DNA from: Gemmatimonadota bacterium
GTDB lineage: Bacteria; Gemmatimonadota; Gemmatimonadetes; Gemmatimonadales; GWC2-71-9
Direction of reading: 5' to 3'
Length of the DNA stretch: 44,696 nucleotides
NCBI GenBank assembly: GCA_024641745.1
Contig: JAHECL010000007.1
Span: forward strand, 1 to 44,696
The notes under the pieces were generated by a model. That model searched no databases. It was not told where the DNA came from and worked only from the letters and a program-made list of their open reading frames with translations. Below are positions 1-8,078 of this stretch, in pieces (within the stretch, counting starts at the first letter, position 1; each line of letters begins with the position of its first letter). Made by a program: the position numbers and the translations under genes.

Positions 1-1125
1 GACAATGATGCCGCCGACGTCCCGCAGCCGGAGCTGCCGGGCAATCTCCTTCGCCGCCTCGAGGTTGGTGCGGAGGATCGTCTTTTCCGGATCCTTCTTG
101 CCGGTGTAGCGGCCGGTGTTGACGTCGATCGAGACCAGCGCCTCGGTCGGCTGGATGATGATCGACCCGCCGGTGGGCAGTTCGCACCGCGGCTTGAAGA
201 GGTCGCGAATTTCCGACTCGATGTCGAACTTGTCGAAGAGGGGCTGTTCCCCGGTGTAGTGGTGGACCCGGCCCATGAGGTCGGGATCGACCTGCTCGAG
301 GTACTGCCCCACCTCGTTGAAGAGCTCCTTCGAATCCACGTGCAGGGCGTCCACCTTGGCGCTGAACAGGTCGCGGATGATCCCGCGCGTCAGGCTGGTC
401 TCCCGCTGGACCAGCGCCGGCGCCCGGACGAAGCCCTTCTTGCGGTTGATCTTCTTCCAGAGCCCGAGGAGCGACTCGATTTCCCGGTTGACCTGTTCCT
501 CGGTGACACCTTCCGCCACGGTCCGCACGATGACGCCGCCGGCGTCCTCCGGCAGCGCCTTCCGGACCATCTCGCGCAGCTTGCTCCGCTGTTCCCGGCT
601 CTCGATCTTCCGGCTGACGCCCACCCGGGACGCGAAGGGCATGTAGACGAGAAACCGGCCGGGGAGGGAGATCTGGGCGGTGACGCGTGAGCCCTTGGTA
701 TTGATCGGCTCCTTGGTCACCTGCACCAGGATGGTCTGCCCTTTCTTGAGCAGCTCCTGGATGTTCGGCACAGCCTGGCGGTGGTCGACCTCCCGCTGGC
801 GGGGCGCGGCCTTGTCGCGCCCGTTGGTGGCAGCGTCCGCGCCGTCCACGTCGGGAACGTCGGCGACGTCATCCTCGTCGGGATCGTCGTCTTCTTCGGG
901 CTCGAGGAGGTCGGAGGCGTGCAGGAACGCCGACTTCTCCAGGCCGATGTCTACAAAGGCGGCCTGGATGCCGGGGAGGACCGCGTCAACGCGGCCAAGA
1001 TAGATGTCGCCGAGGGAACGGCGCTGGTCAGGACGATCGTAGAGGAGCTCTACGAGCCGATCGTCCTCGAGGATGGCCACGCGGGTCTCCCGCCGGCCTC
1101 CATTGATGAGAATTTCGCGCTTCAC
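1..1125 (-). CDS. rng: Ribonuclease E/G family protein, 3' end beyond the left edge
   Basis: Single-strand-specific endoribonuclease of the RNase E/G family, acting in mRNA turnover and rRNA maturation. The GTG start at 1125 gives MKREILING, the usual opening of RNase G-type proteins, and GAGGT lies 8 bases upstream. An S1 RNA-binding domain follows (about residues 36-150), split by an acidic, low-complexity insert at about 75-120 that is rich in Asp and Glu. The catalytic region contains SIDVNTGRYTGKK, which supplies the first metal-binding Asp. The second (IDFIDM in the family) would come just past GGIIV, where the window ends. About 375 codons are visible of a family that is usually about 490-530 residues long. 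The gene stands alone after a 446-base gene-free leader. Confidence 0.93.
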   Translation of the reverse strand, partial: MKREILINGGRRETRVAILEDDRLVELLYDRPDQRRSLGDIYLGRVDAVLPGIQAAFVDIGLEKSAFLHASDLLEPEEDDDPDEDDVADVPDVDGADAATNGRDKAAPRQREVDHRQAVPNIQELLKKGQTILVQVTKEPINTKGSRVTAQISLPGRFLVYMPFASRVGVSRKIESREQRSKLREMVRKALPEDAGGVIVRTVAEGVTEEQVNREIESLLGLWKKINRKKGFVRAPALVQRETSLTRGIIRDLFSAKVDALHVDSKELFNEVGQYLEQVDPDLMGRVHHYTGEQPLFDKFDIESEIRDLFKPRCELPTGGSIIIQPTEALVSIDVNTGRYTGKKDPEKTILRTNLEAAKEIARQLRLRDVGGIIV

Positions 1126-1571
1126 GCGTCAAGACCTCGACCGGATGCAATGCGGCGGCCTGGCCCAGCAGGGCCTGGCCGACGGTGGCACCGGTCAGAA
1201 CGAGGGAATCCCACGCATGCGCCCACCCCCCAGCCCCGCCGACCCGGGCGGCCCGCAGGCCCGCCGTCGGGTGGAGAGTAGGGGGAGATTCCGCGCGGGA
1301 CCAATCATTGGGCGGCGACGCCGCCGGCAGCAGATCAAACCATGAATAGACGAGATTCGAGCCATCCGACCCCTGCCGCCCCGCCGGACAGGCCGGCGCG
1401 TTGCGGGAGGGAACCGGGTGGAAACCGACGATCCGAGACAGTACACCAAGCGCAGTCGCCCCCCAGGCTCGGACCTGGGAGGCGAACAAGACCGCAAAAG
1501 CTGAGGATGCGGAAGACTTCATGCCCTAATGATATGACAGGCCGTCACTTGGGGCAATAGAGGGTGCCGGG
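1126..1571. other. 446-base gene-free stretch upstream of rng
   Basis: No convincing gene is seen on either strand; open frames here have poor codon structure and no family resemblance. It lies between the stop of the acyl-CoA dehydrogenase gene and the rng start, both on the minus strand, so it would be the rng promoter and 5' leader. The clearest structure is an imperfect inverted repeat at 1456-1485: TCGCC, one mismatch, CCCAGG, a 6-base loop, CCTGGG, one mismatch, GGCGA. No T-run follows on either strand, so it is not a standard intrinsic terminator. A structured leader that limits RNase E/G synthesis is possible, as in E. coli rne autoregulation, but this is inference. Confidence 0.5.
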
Positions 1572-2789
1572 CTACCCCTCGAGCGAGGCGAGAATCTCCC
1601 GCGCGATGACGATGCGCTGAATCTCGCTGGTCCCCTCACCGATCTCGCAGACCTTGGCGTCGCGCATCATCCGCTCGACGGGATAATCGGTGGTGTACCC
1701 ATAGCCCCCGAACACCTGGACCGCCCTGGTGGTCGCCCGCATGGCCAGTTCAGAACAGTAGAGCTTGGCCATCGCCGCCTCCTTCTTGAAGGGCTGGCCG
1801 TTCTGCTTGAGCCAGGCGGCGTGGTAGAGGAGGTGGGTGCCGGCCTGGATCTCGGTGGCCATGTCGGCCAGCTGAAAGCTGATGCCCTGGAAGCTCGAGA
1901 TCGACCGTCCGAATTGCTTCCGGCTGGCGGAATAGCGGAGCGCCTCCAGGTAGGCCCCCTCCGCGATGCCCAGCGAAACGGCGGCGATGCCGATCCGTCC
2001 CGCATCGAGGGTCTTGAGGAAGTTCACGAACCCCTCGCCCACGGTGCCCAGCACATTCTCCTTGGGCACGATCGCGTCCTCGAGGATCAGCTCGCGGGTA
2101 TCGGAGGAGCGCCAGCCCATCTTGTCTTCCTTCTTGCCGGCCCGGACGCCCGGCGTCTTGGCCAGTGTCTCCGCGTGCCCGACGCCCAGGGCCTGGCAGC
2201 GGTCGAGGTCCACGGAGTCCTTGGTCACGATGAAGCTGGTGATGCCGCGATGGTCCGACCCCGGCGTGGTGCGGGCTGTCACCGAGAAGATCTCCCCGAC
2301 GCCGGCGTGGGTGATGAACACCTTGGAGCCGTTCAGGAGGTAGTGATCGCCCTTGTCGACCGCGGTCGTGGCGGTGCCACCGGCATCGCTGCCGGCGCCC
2401 GGCTCGGTGAGGCCGAAGCCGCCGAGAACCCTCCCGGAGGCGAGGAGCGGCACATAGCGCTCGCGCTGGGCCTGCGTGCCGAACTCGACGATCGGCGATG
2501 TTCCGAGGTTGGTGTGGGCGCTGACCGTGAGGGCATGACTGGCGTCGACCTTCGCCAGTTCGTGCAGCACGATGTAGTAGGAGAGCTGGTCCATCCCGGC
2601 GCCGCCGAGCTCCTCCGGCCAGGGCACGCCAAGGAGCCCGAGGGGCCCCATCTTGGCGACGCTGTCCCAGAGGAATGCCGAGGTGCGGTCAAGTTCACGG
2701 GCGACCGGGGCGACTTCAGCCTGGGCGAACTCGCGCACCATGTCCCGCACCTGCAGGTGCTGCTCGCCGAAGTAGAACGGAAGATCCAT
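1572..2789 (-). CDS. Acyl-CoA dehydrogenase, short-chain type
   Basis: FAD enzyme that introduces the alpha,beta double bond in acyl-CoA thioesters and passes electrons to ETF. The product has 405 residues, a normal length. The ATG at 2789 ([11 protein letters not shown]) is chosen because conserved sequence begins there; the frame stays open further upstream but without conservation. The FAD/substrate signature [13 protein letters not shown] is at about 127-138. The C-terminal motif [10 protein letters not shown] supplies Glu385, the catalytic base position of short- and medium-chain enzymes. Isovaleryl-CoA dehydrogenases have Ala or Gly there and use another Glu, so that assignment is unlikely. 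A segment of roughly 20 residues at about 194-216 looks inserted before GKKEDKMGW. The gene is monocistronic, divergent from the sugar dehydrogenase gene and 10 kb from the branched acyl-CoA operon. Substrate is unknown. Confidence 0.93.
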   Translation of the reverse strand: MDLPFYFGEQHLQVRDMVREFAQAEVAPVARELDRTSAFLWDSVAKMGPLGLLGVPWPEELGGAGMDQLSYYIVLHELAKVDASHALTVSAHTNLGTSPIVEFGTQAQRERYVPLLASGRVLGGFGLTEPGAGSDAGGTATTAVDKGDHYLLNGSKVFITHAGVGEIFSVTARTTPGSDHRGITSFIVTKDSVDLDRCQALGVGHAETLAKTPGVRAGKKEDKMGWRSSDTRELILEDAIVPKENVLGTVGEGFVNFLKTLDAGRIGIAAVSLGIAEGAYLEALRYSASRKQFGRSISSFQGISFQLADMATEIQAGTHLLYHAAWLKQNGQPFKKEAAMAKLYCSELAMRATTRAVQVFGGYGYTTDYPVERMMRDAKVCEIGEGTSEIQRIVIAREILASLEG

Positions 2790-2821
2790 GAAGCACCCGG
2801 GCTGGAGGAAGAGTCTCCCCC

Positions 2822-2827
2822 AATTTA
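2822..2827 (-). promoter_or_regulatory. Candidate -10 box for the acyl-CoA dehydrogenase gene
   Basis: On the minus strand this reads TAAATT, an AT-rich island in GC-rich surroundings. It lies 33 bases before the ATG at 2789, which would give a short leader. The -35 region 17 bases upstream (GTGAAT) is a poor match to TTGACA. On the other strand, TACCTTTC at 2864-2871 could serve the divergent dehydrogenase gene at 2922. Confidence 0.35.
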
Positions 2828-2921
2828 CCACGGCCAGCCCCCCGATTCACCCCGCGGCGCTGTTACCTTTCCTCGGGGCGCCGTTGGGCGCTCCCCCCTG
2901 CACCGCCGTTCCGGAGCCCTG

Positions 2922-4106
2922 ATGCCGGCTTGCCGCCGTTCCCCGTGGTCGATTCGCCTCGTCCTCCCCTGCATCGCCGCCGCGGCGATCGGCTGCGGGA
3001 GCGATGCCGCCGGTCCCGGTGCCCCACCCGCCAACCTGACCCTCGCTCCGGTGGACAGCGGGTACGACTTCCCGATCCAGGTCGCCGCTCCTCCGGGCGA
3101 CGCGACCCGGCTGCTCGTGCTCGAGCGCGGCGGCCGCGTCATGCTGCGGAAGAACGGCGTGGCACTCGATTCCGCCTACGTGAATCTGACGGCGCTGACC
3201 GGTGTCCCGGGAGTCGCGCGCGAGTACGGCGTCCTCGGCATCGCCTTCCATCCGCAATACGCCAGCAACCGGCGGCTGTTCGCGTACCTGATCGACACGA
3301 ACGAGGACACCCGCCTGGTCGAGCTGGCCGCCGACCCGGGCTTCGATCACGCGAGCCCGATCCCCGTCCGCACGATCCTGCAATTCTCGCAGCCGAGCTA
3401 CGCCATTCACTATGGCGGCACGGTGGCATTCGGGAAGGACGGCTACCTCTACCTGGCCACCGGCGACGGCGAGACCGGCGCGGTCCCCACCAGCCCGGCG
3501 CAGGACAGCACCTCACTCCTCGGCAAGATGCTGCGCATCGACGTGGACGGCGGCGTGCCCTACACGATCCCGGTCACCAACCCGTTCGTCGGCAGGGCGG
3601 GATGGCGCGGCGAGATCTACCATCTCGGGCTCCGCAACCCGTTCCGCTGGAGCGTGGACCGGCAGACCGGTGACTTCTGGTGGGGTGACGTCGGCGAGGA
3701 CAGCTGGGAGGAGGTCAATTTCGCGGCGGCCGGGGTGGGCGGACGCAACTTCGGCTGGCCCTATCGCGAGGGCAATGCCTGCTGGCACCCGGCATCGGCA
3801 TGCCCCTCGGCGGGCCTCACCCCGCCCCTCTACACGTACTCTCACGCCGACGGCTGCTCCGTCATCGGCGGGTTCGTCTACCGCGGTACCGCCATTCCGA
3901 GCCGCCAGGGGACATACCTCTTCGGGGACTTCTGCCGAAACACCTTCCGTTCCCTGACACGCTCGGGAACCGGCACGACGTCCGGCGTGACGACCTGGAC
4001 CCCCGCCATCCCGGCGGACAACCTGTCGGGCTTCGGTGAAGACGCCGGGGGTGAGTTGTACATCACGATGGCGTCCGGGCGGGTGTACAAGGTCGTGGCG
4101 GAGTAG
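2922..4106 (+). CDS. PQQ-dependent sugar dehydrogenase family lipoprotein
   Basis: Secreted six-bladed propeller enzyme of the glucose/sorbosone dehydrogenase family (soluble glucose dehydrogenase, YliI/Asd, HHIP-like). Known members oxidise aldose sugars with PQQ. The product is 394 residues long. A lipoprotein signal peptide is clear: charged start MPACRRSPW, a hydrophobic stretch, and lipobox AIGC with the lipidated Cys at about residue 25, followed by a short Pro/Gly/Ala linker. Typical family segments follow: RLLVLERGGRV, GVLGIAFHPQY, LGLRNPFRWSVD, GDVGEDSWEEVNF, FGWPYREG and VIGGFVYRG. The cofactor cannot be read from sequence alone. No complete PQQ synthesis operon is in the window; only a PqqB-like protein of uncertain role lies at 36455. 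The gene is divergent from the acyl-CoA dehydrogenase. Confidence 0.88.
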   Translation: MPACRRSPWSIRLVLPCIAAAAIGCGSDAAGPGAPPANLTLAPVDSGYDFPIQVAAPPGDATRLLVLERGGRVMLRKNGVALDSAYVNLTALTGVPGVAREYGVLGIAFHPQYASNRRLFAYLIDTNEDTRLVELAADPGFDHASPIPVRTILQFSQPSYAIHYGGTVAFGKDGYLYLATGDGETGAVPTSPAQDSTSLLGKMLRIDVDGGVPYTIPVTNPFVGRAGWRGEIYHLGLRNPFRWSVDRQTGDFWWGDVGEDSWEEVNFAAAGVGGRNFGWPYREGNACWHPASACPSAGLTPPLYTYSHADGCSVIGGFVYRGTAIPSRQGTYLFGDFCRNTFRSLTRSGTGTTSGVTTWTPAIPADNLSGFGEDAGGELYITMASGRVYKVVAE

Positions 4107-4181
4107 GCGGGGGAGACGGGCAGACTGCATGTCACCCTGGCCGAGGCCGGGGTCCAGGTTCATCCTACGCACGGGGGTGCT

Positions 4182-4661
4182 GTGTCTGACTTCGAATCGC
4201 TCGAAGCGCGGGTGAAGGTGCTGGAAGGCCATAATCGCAGCCTGCGGTGGACGGTCATCCTCACCCTTGCACTCTCGCTCCTCGGGCTGATGTGGGGACG
4301 GGTGTGGCCGCGTAACGGCGTGATCGAGGCAAGGTCGTTCGTGGTCTCGGACGCGAATGGCGAGATCCACGGCACCTTCGGCCTGGACGAGGGCGGTGTC
4401 GGACTCAACCTCCATGATGCGCGCGGCCGCTGGCGCGCGGGGATGGTCGTGGACAATACCGGTCGCCCGGCTCTCTTCCTCTTCGATACCGTGTCCCAGC
4501 CGGTGGTGACGCTGAACCTGCAGCGTGGCGGCGCGCCGATGCTCAGGATGCGGACGCCCGACGACGCAGCCACCTTGCAGGTGAACCTGGGCGACGGCGC
4601 GAGGCAGGGACTCTTCCTGACGCGGGCGGCGGATACCGTCGGACTGGCGCCGCCCAGATAG
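4182..4661 (+). CDS. Small membrane-anchored protein with Asp-Gly repeat pattern, function unknown
   Basis: A protein of 159 residues starting at GTG 4182, with GGGGGTG just upstream. Residues 1-20 look like a short coiled coil (MSDFESLEARVKVLEGHNRS), and 21-40 form one membrane helix. The rest, about 110 residues, is outside or in the periplasm by the usual positive-inside reasoning. It is a run of beta-type repeats of the form DANGEIHGTFGLDEGGVGL, DARGRWRAGMVVDNTGRPAL, FDTVSQPVVTLNLQRGGAP. I have seen such repeats in uncharacterised proteins of several phyla but know no function for them. It lies 75 bases after the sugar dehydrogenase and 91 bases before the HdeD-like gene, so it may share their transcript. 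Confidence 0.75.
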   Translation: MSDFESLEARVKVLEGHNRSLRWTVILTLALSLLGLMWGRVWPRNGVIEARSFVVSDANGEIHGTFGLDEGGVGLNLHDARGRWRAGMVVDNTGRPALFLFDTVSQPVVTLNLQRGGAPMLRMRTPDDAATLQVNLGDGARQGLFLTRAADTVGLAPPR

Positions 4662-4752
4662 CGGCCTGCCCGTCCTTGCGGGAGGCGCCGACGGAGCGTA
4701 GGGTATGGCCAGAGCACCGTGCCACCCCTCCCCCAACCTGAGAGGTTCAGCC

Positions 4753-5310
4753 ATGACCGGTCCATCGCACTGGCGCGCCGAAGCACACAGACACGCCAGG
4801 CGCCTCGTCACCCTCGGACTCCTCGAGATCATCGTCGGCGTCCTGATCATGGCGACACCGCTCGCCGGCGGCCTGGCCGTGACGGTCATCGTGGGACTCG
4901 GCCTCATGCTGGCCGGCATCTTCCGGATCGTGGCGGCATTCCACGCGGACTCGTTCGGGTCCGGGGCGCTGGGCTTCCTCTGGGGGCTCCTCCTCACCGT
5001 GGCCGGATTCCACATCTTTACCAACCCGGGCCTCGGCCTGCTGAGCCTGACCCTGGTGCTCACGATGGTGTTCTTCGCGAGCGGGCTGACCCAGATCATC
5101 GTGGCCTTCAAGATGAAGCCGCATGAGGGATGGGGCTGGATGCTGGTCGGGGGCGCCGTGGCGGTCCTCCTGTCCATCATGGTCTGGCGCCAGTTCCCGT
5201 TCTCCGGCGTGTACCTGGTCGGCACGCTGGTGGGAATCAACATCCTGTTCAACGGCATCAGCACCCTGGTGGTCGGGCGCGCCGCCCGCAAGCTGACAGC
5301 TACGAGCTAG
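4753..5310 (+). CDS. HdeD/DUF308 family multi-pass membrane protein
   Basis: A membrane protein of 185 residues, related to HdeD, which in E. coli contributes to acid resistance at high cell density. About six hydrophobic helices in three hairpin pairs span residues 18-178, with internal similarity between pairs (the pattern LLEIIVGVLIMATPLAGG recurs loosely), as is typical of DUF308. The ATG at 4753 is chosen because GAGAGG lies 7 bases upstream; extension to an upstream start would add a non-hydrophobic, poorly coding stretch. The function here is not known beyond family membership. It converges on recQ with 19 bases between the stops and no visible terminator. Confidence 0.88.
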   Translation: MTGPSHWRAEAHRHARRLVTLGLLEIIVGVLIMATPLAGGLAVTVIVGLGLMLAGIFRIVAAFHADSFGSGALGFLWGLLLTVAGFHIFTNPGLGLLSLTLVLTMVFFASGLTQIIVAFKMKPHEGWGWMLVGGAVAVLLSIMVWRQFPFSGVYLVGTLVGINILFNGISTLVVGRAARKLTATS

Positions 5311-5329
5311 CCGGCACCGCACCGCCGTC

Positions 5330-6697
5330 TCAGGGCTGCAGCGGGTGCCGGTCGCACCCGCTGCACCGCTTGAGGCACTCACCGAAATACCGCAGCAGTT
5401 CTCGCCGACGGCATCGAGAAGTCGTCGCATACCGTTCCATCGCCGCGATGCGCGCCGCCGCCCCCTTCCGTCGGAGCCGCACGGCCTTCCAGTCCGGCCC
5501 TTCGCCACCGGCACCGAGTTCGTTCCGCAGCCTCTCGACCGAGTCGCGCACATTCGAGGGCAGCCCGGCCAGCTGGTTCGGGTCCTTCCACGCCCTTTCC
5601 ACCATCCGCTCCGGCGGGAAGGTCACGTCCAGCTGCCGGCGGTGGAGCTCGGCGTCCCCCTTCCGGAAGAGAAGCAGGCACCGGGACGCCTCGCCATCGC
5701 GCCCCGCCCTCCCCGCCTCCTGGTAGTAGGACTCCGGCGTCGCCGGCAGCATCCAATGCACGACGACCCGCACGTCGGGCTTGTCGATGCCCATCCCGAA
5801 GGCGCTGGTCGCCGTGACCACATCGATCCCGCCGGCGAGAAATCGTGTCAGGACATCGTGCCGCCGGTTCCGGTCCAGGCCGGCGTGGTAGGACGCGCTG
5901 CGGAACCCCGCCATGTGGAGCGACCGCGCCAGCCCCTCCGTGATCCGGCGGGTCGGCGCATAGACGATGGCGGTGCCCTGGCGCGGGGCGAGGGAGGTGA
6001 GCACTCGCCTGAACCGGTCTCGATGGTCGGTGACCCGTTCGACGCCGAACCAGAGATTCGGCCGGTCGAACGATGCGAGGTGCAGGTCGCAGCGCCCGGC
6101 CCGCCCGAGCCGCAGCGAGGTCGTGATATCCGCCCGCACCGCGGGAGTCGCGCTGCCGGTGAGCGCGATGACCGGCGGCCTGCCCAGGCGAATCCGGGCG
6201 GCGAGCAGCAACCGGTAGCTCGGCCGGAAGTCATGTCCCCACTCACTGATGCAGTGCGCTTCATCGACGGCCAGCAGTCCCACCCGGACTCCGGCGGTGG
6301 AAAGCCCCGCCGCCAGGCGCTCCAGTCGCTCCGGTGAGACGTACAGGAGCTTCACCAGGCCCGCGCGAACGTCCGCCAGCACCGCACGCTGCTCCGTCGC
6401 ATCGAGGGCACTGTTGAGCGCGGCCGCGGCCATCCCGCGGCGACGCGCTGCCTCGACCTGGTCCTGCATCAGCGAAAGCAGCGGCGACACCACGACGGTG
6501 AGCCCGTCGAGCACGAGGGCCGGGACCTGGAAGCAGACCGACTTGCCGCCGCCCGTCGGCAGGACCGCCAGGGTATCGCGCCCGGCGAGCACCGACTGGA
6601 TGACCCGGCGCTGCGCGGGACGAAAATCGGGAAAGCCGTAGTGATGCGCGAGCACCGCCCGGGCACGGACGAGGCGCTCGGGAAGCGAAGTCGGCAT
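5330..6697 (-). CDS. recQ: ATP-dependent DNA helicase RecQ, short form
   Basis: 3'-5' superfamily 2 DNA helicase used in recombination and fork repair. The product is 455 residues long, against about 600 for E. coli RecQ. Helicase motifs are intact: motif 0 (FRPAQ), Walker A LPTGGGKS at 46-53, DEAH at 145-148, the aromatic-rich loop HCISEWGHDFRP, motif V (ATSAFGMGIDKPDVR) and motif VI (QEAGRAGRDG). The protein stops just after the RecQ zinc-binding segment. There the four ligands would be Cys429, Cys445, Cys448 and His451, so the usual last Cys appears to be His. The winged-helix and HRDC domains are absent. Start is ATG 6697. It stands apart from the operon upstream by 72 bases. Confidence 0.93.
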   Translation of the reverse strand: MPTSLPERLVRARAVLAHHYGFPDFRPAQRRVIQSVLAGRDTLAVLPTGGGKSVCFQVPALVLDGLTVVVSPLLSLMQDQVEAARRRGMAAAALNSALDATEQRAVLADVRAGLVKLLYVSPERLERLAAGLSTAGVRVGLLAVDEAHCISEWGHDFRPSYRLLLAARIRLGRPPVIALTGSATPAVRADITTSLRLGRAGRCDLHLASFDRPNLWFGVERVTDHRDRFRRVLTSLAPRQGTAIVYAPTRRITEGLARSLHMAGFRSASYHAGLDRNRRHDVLTRFLAGGIDVVTATSAFGMGIDKPDVRVVVHWMLPATPESYYQEAGRAGRDGEASRCLLLFRKGDAELHRRQLDVTFPPERMVERAWKDPNQLAGLPSNVRDSVERLRNELGAGGEGPDWKAVRLRRKGAAARIAAMERYATTSRCRRRELLRYFGECLKRCSGCDRHPLQP

Positions 6698-6769
6698 CGG
6701 CCAACGATGCCCATGGGCAGGGGAGGCGGTGGTACCACGGTGGTGCGAGCCGGAGCGCGGGCCCGCCGG

Positions 6770-6961
6770 TCAGTCCTCGGGGCTGTCCGTCGACTCTTCG
6801 GAGGATGCCCTGCGCTGCTGGAACCGCTGCATCATCCGGACCGCGAACGACGATCCCAGGAATCCGATCGCGATCCAGACGAGGGTTCGGTCATCGCGGG
6901 CGATGGCGATCGCCGCCGCCAGAAAGCCCATGAGGGCAGTGAAATAGCGGAGCGGGTTCAC
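6770..6961 (-). CDS. Small membrane protein, 63 residues, function unknown
   Basis: The GTG start at 6961 overlaps the stop of the enoyl-CoA hydratase gene in a GTGA arrangement, which argues that this is a real, translationally coupled gene. Two hydrophobic segments at about 5-21 and 27-41 are followed by a basic stretch (RMMQRFQQRR) and an acidic tail (EESTDSPED). I recognise no family. It is the last gene of the long minus-strand run, and 72 bases separate it from recQ. Confidence 0.65.
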   Translation of the reverse strand: MNPLRYFTALMGFLAAAIAIARDDRTLVWIAIGFLGSSFAVRMMQRFQQRRASSEESTDSPED

Positions 6962-7716
6962 TTGGCGAGAAAGGCCGCGATCGCCTGCTTGAAGTCCGGC
7001 GTGCTGCGCGCAAGGGCGTTCACCTGGGCACCGAGGGCGATCCCCTCCTCGAAGCCAAGCCCGTCGAGCTGGTAGAACTGGCGCTTCGTCAGCGCGAGCG
7101 CCGACCCGCTGGATCCGGCCAGCACCGCGATGGTACGGGCAGCCTCTGCGTCAAACTCCGCATCGGCGATGACCCTCGACACCAGCCCCGCCGCCAGCGC
7201 CTCGCTGGCGGTGAGCACCCGGCCCGTGGCCGCGAGGTCAAAGGCGATCTTCTCGCCGGTCAGCCGGCGCAACAGCGTCATCACCATGGCCGGGACGAAC
7301 CCGCGCTCGATCTCGGGATACCCGAATTTCGCGCTGGCCGTTGCGAGGACCAGGTCGCACGCCGTCGCGAGCCCCGCGCCGCCGGCCAGCGCCCGACCGT
7401 GCACCACGGCCACGACCGGCTTGGGCAGCTCCCGGAACTTGACGAAGAGCCCGCCGAGGTGAAGTGCCGTCGCCCGGTTCTGTTCCGGGGTCTGGTCCGC
7501 GCTGGCCAGCAGTTCCGCGAGATCGGCCCCGGCGCAGAAGTCCTTCCCCGCCCCACGGATGGCAACCACCCGCACGTCCGCATCGAGGTCGGCCCGGTCG
7601 AGCGCCGCGTGCAGCGCGTCGAGCGTGGGTGTGTCGAGCGCATTGCGCTTCGCTGGACGGTTCAGGGTGAGGGTCAGGATCCCGCCGTCGAGTCGCTGCA
7701 GGAGGGAATCGCTCAC
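6958..7716 (-). CDS. Enoyl-CoA hydratase/isomerase family protein, methylglutaconyl-type active site
   Basis: Crotonase-fold protein of 252 residues; the family hydrates or isomerises enoyl-CoA esters. The GTG start at 7716 overlaps the preceding stop (GTGA). The oxyanion-hole segments DFCAGADLAEL (59-69) and ALAGGAGLATACD (109-121) are present. Of the two Glu residues that catalyse hydration in mitochondrial crotonase, the second is kept (Glu135 in GYPEIERGF) while the first position is Gly115. Bacterial methylglutaconyl-CoA hydratases (LiuC) and AtuE-like enzymes also lack the first Glu, as far as I recall. With an MCC-like carboxyltransferase and AtuA in the same operon, a role in leucine/isovalerate or isoprenoid acid breakdown is more likely than ordinary beta-oxidation. 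Substrate specificity is inferred. Confidence 0.88.
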   Translation of the reverse strand: MSDSLLQRLDGGILTLTLNRPAKRNALDTPTLDALHAALDRADLDADVRVVAIRGAGKDFCAGADLAELLASADQTPEQNRATALHLGGLFVKFRELPKPVVAVVHGRALAGGAGLATACDLVLATASAKFGYPEIERGFVPAMVMTLLRRLTGEKIAFDLAATGRVLTASEALAAGLVSRVIADAEFDAEAARTIAVLAGSSGSALALTKRQFYQLDGLGFEEGIALGAQVNALARSTPDFKQAIAAFLAK

Positions 7717-8078
7717 CTGGCCGCCTTCCGCGCCTTGCGCGCCACGGCCGCGGTGACCGGGACTTCCATCCGGAGGAGCGCCGTCGAGTACACCTTGCCC
7801 TGTGCATCGGTCTTCAGGGAAATCGTCCCGCCCCCGTCGAGCGCGTCGTGGAGGAGGAAGTTGAGCGCCGAAAGGTTGGGCAACTCGAAGCGCTCCACGC
7901 GGCTCACCATGCCCTTGAAATGCCTGCGCACCCGTGCCACGGTGACCTGCGTCTTCAGGAGCGCGTACCACTCCGGCTCCAGCGCGATGAGGCCGACGTT
8001 GGCGGTGTTTCCCTTGTCGCCTGAGCGGGCGTGGGCCAGGTAGCGGAGCTGCAGCGGAACCATCTTGGCAGTGGGCAT
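7713..8078 (-). CDS. AtuA-like C-terminal domain as a separate small protein
   Basis: A protein of 121 residues corresponding to the C-terminal ferredoxin-fold domain of AtuA. The typical opening LRYLAHARSGDKGNTANVGL is seen at 11-30, where ARSGDKGN is the family hallmark. The ATG at 8078 overlaps the stop of the larger AtuA gene (ATGA), and its own stop overlaps the next gene (GTGA), so the two halves are almost certainly made together. The C terminus is basic (ARKARKAAR). In pseudomonads AtuA is a single polypeptide needed for growth on citronellol/geranyl acids, but its reaction is unknown to me. Here it is a two-subunit form. Confidence 0.85.
   Translation of the reverse strand: MPTAKMVPLQLRYLAHARSGDKGNTANVGLIALEPEWYALLKTQVTVARVRRHFKGMVSRVERFELPNLSALNFLLHDALDGGGTISLKTDAQGKVYSTALLRMEVPVTAAVARKARKAAR

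Noticed and set aside
1354-1363. GATTCGAGCC, resembling a tRNA T-loop on the minus strand
   Set aside because: The flanking bases do not pair into a T-stem, and no anticodon or acceptor stem can be drawn.
1028-1522. Open frame of 164 codons on the minus strand upstream of rng
   Set aside because: It overlaps the start of rng in another frame, has no family resemblance, is Arg/Pro/Ala-rich as expected for a chance frame in GC-rich DNA, and lacks a ribosome-binding site.
1572-2789. Acyl-CoA dehydrogenase as isovaleryl-CoA dehydrogenase of a leucine pathway
   Set aside because: Glu385 in the EGTSEIQR motif is the short/medium-chain catalytic base; isovaleryl-CoA dehydrogenase has a small residue there. 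The gene is also outside the branched acyl-CoA operon.
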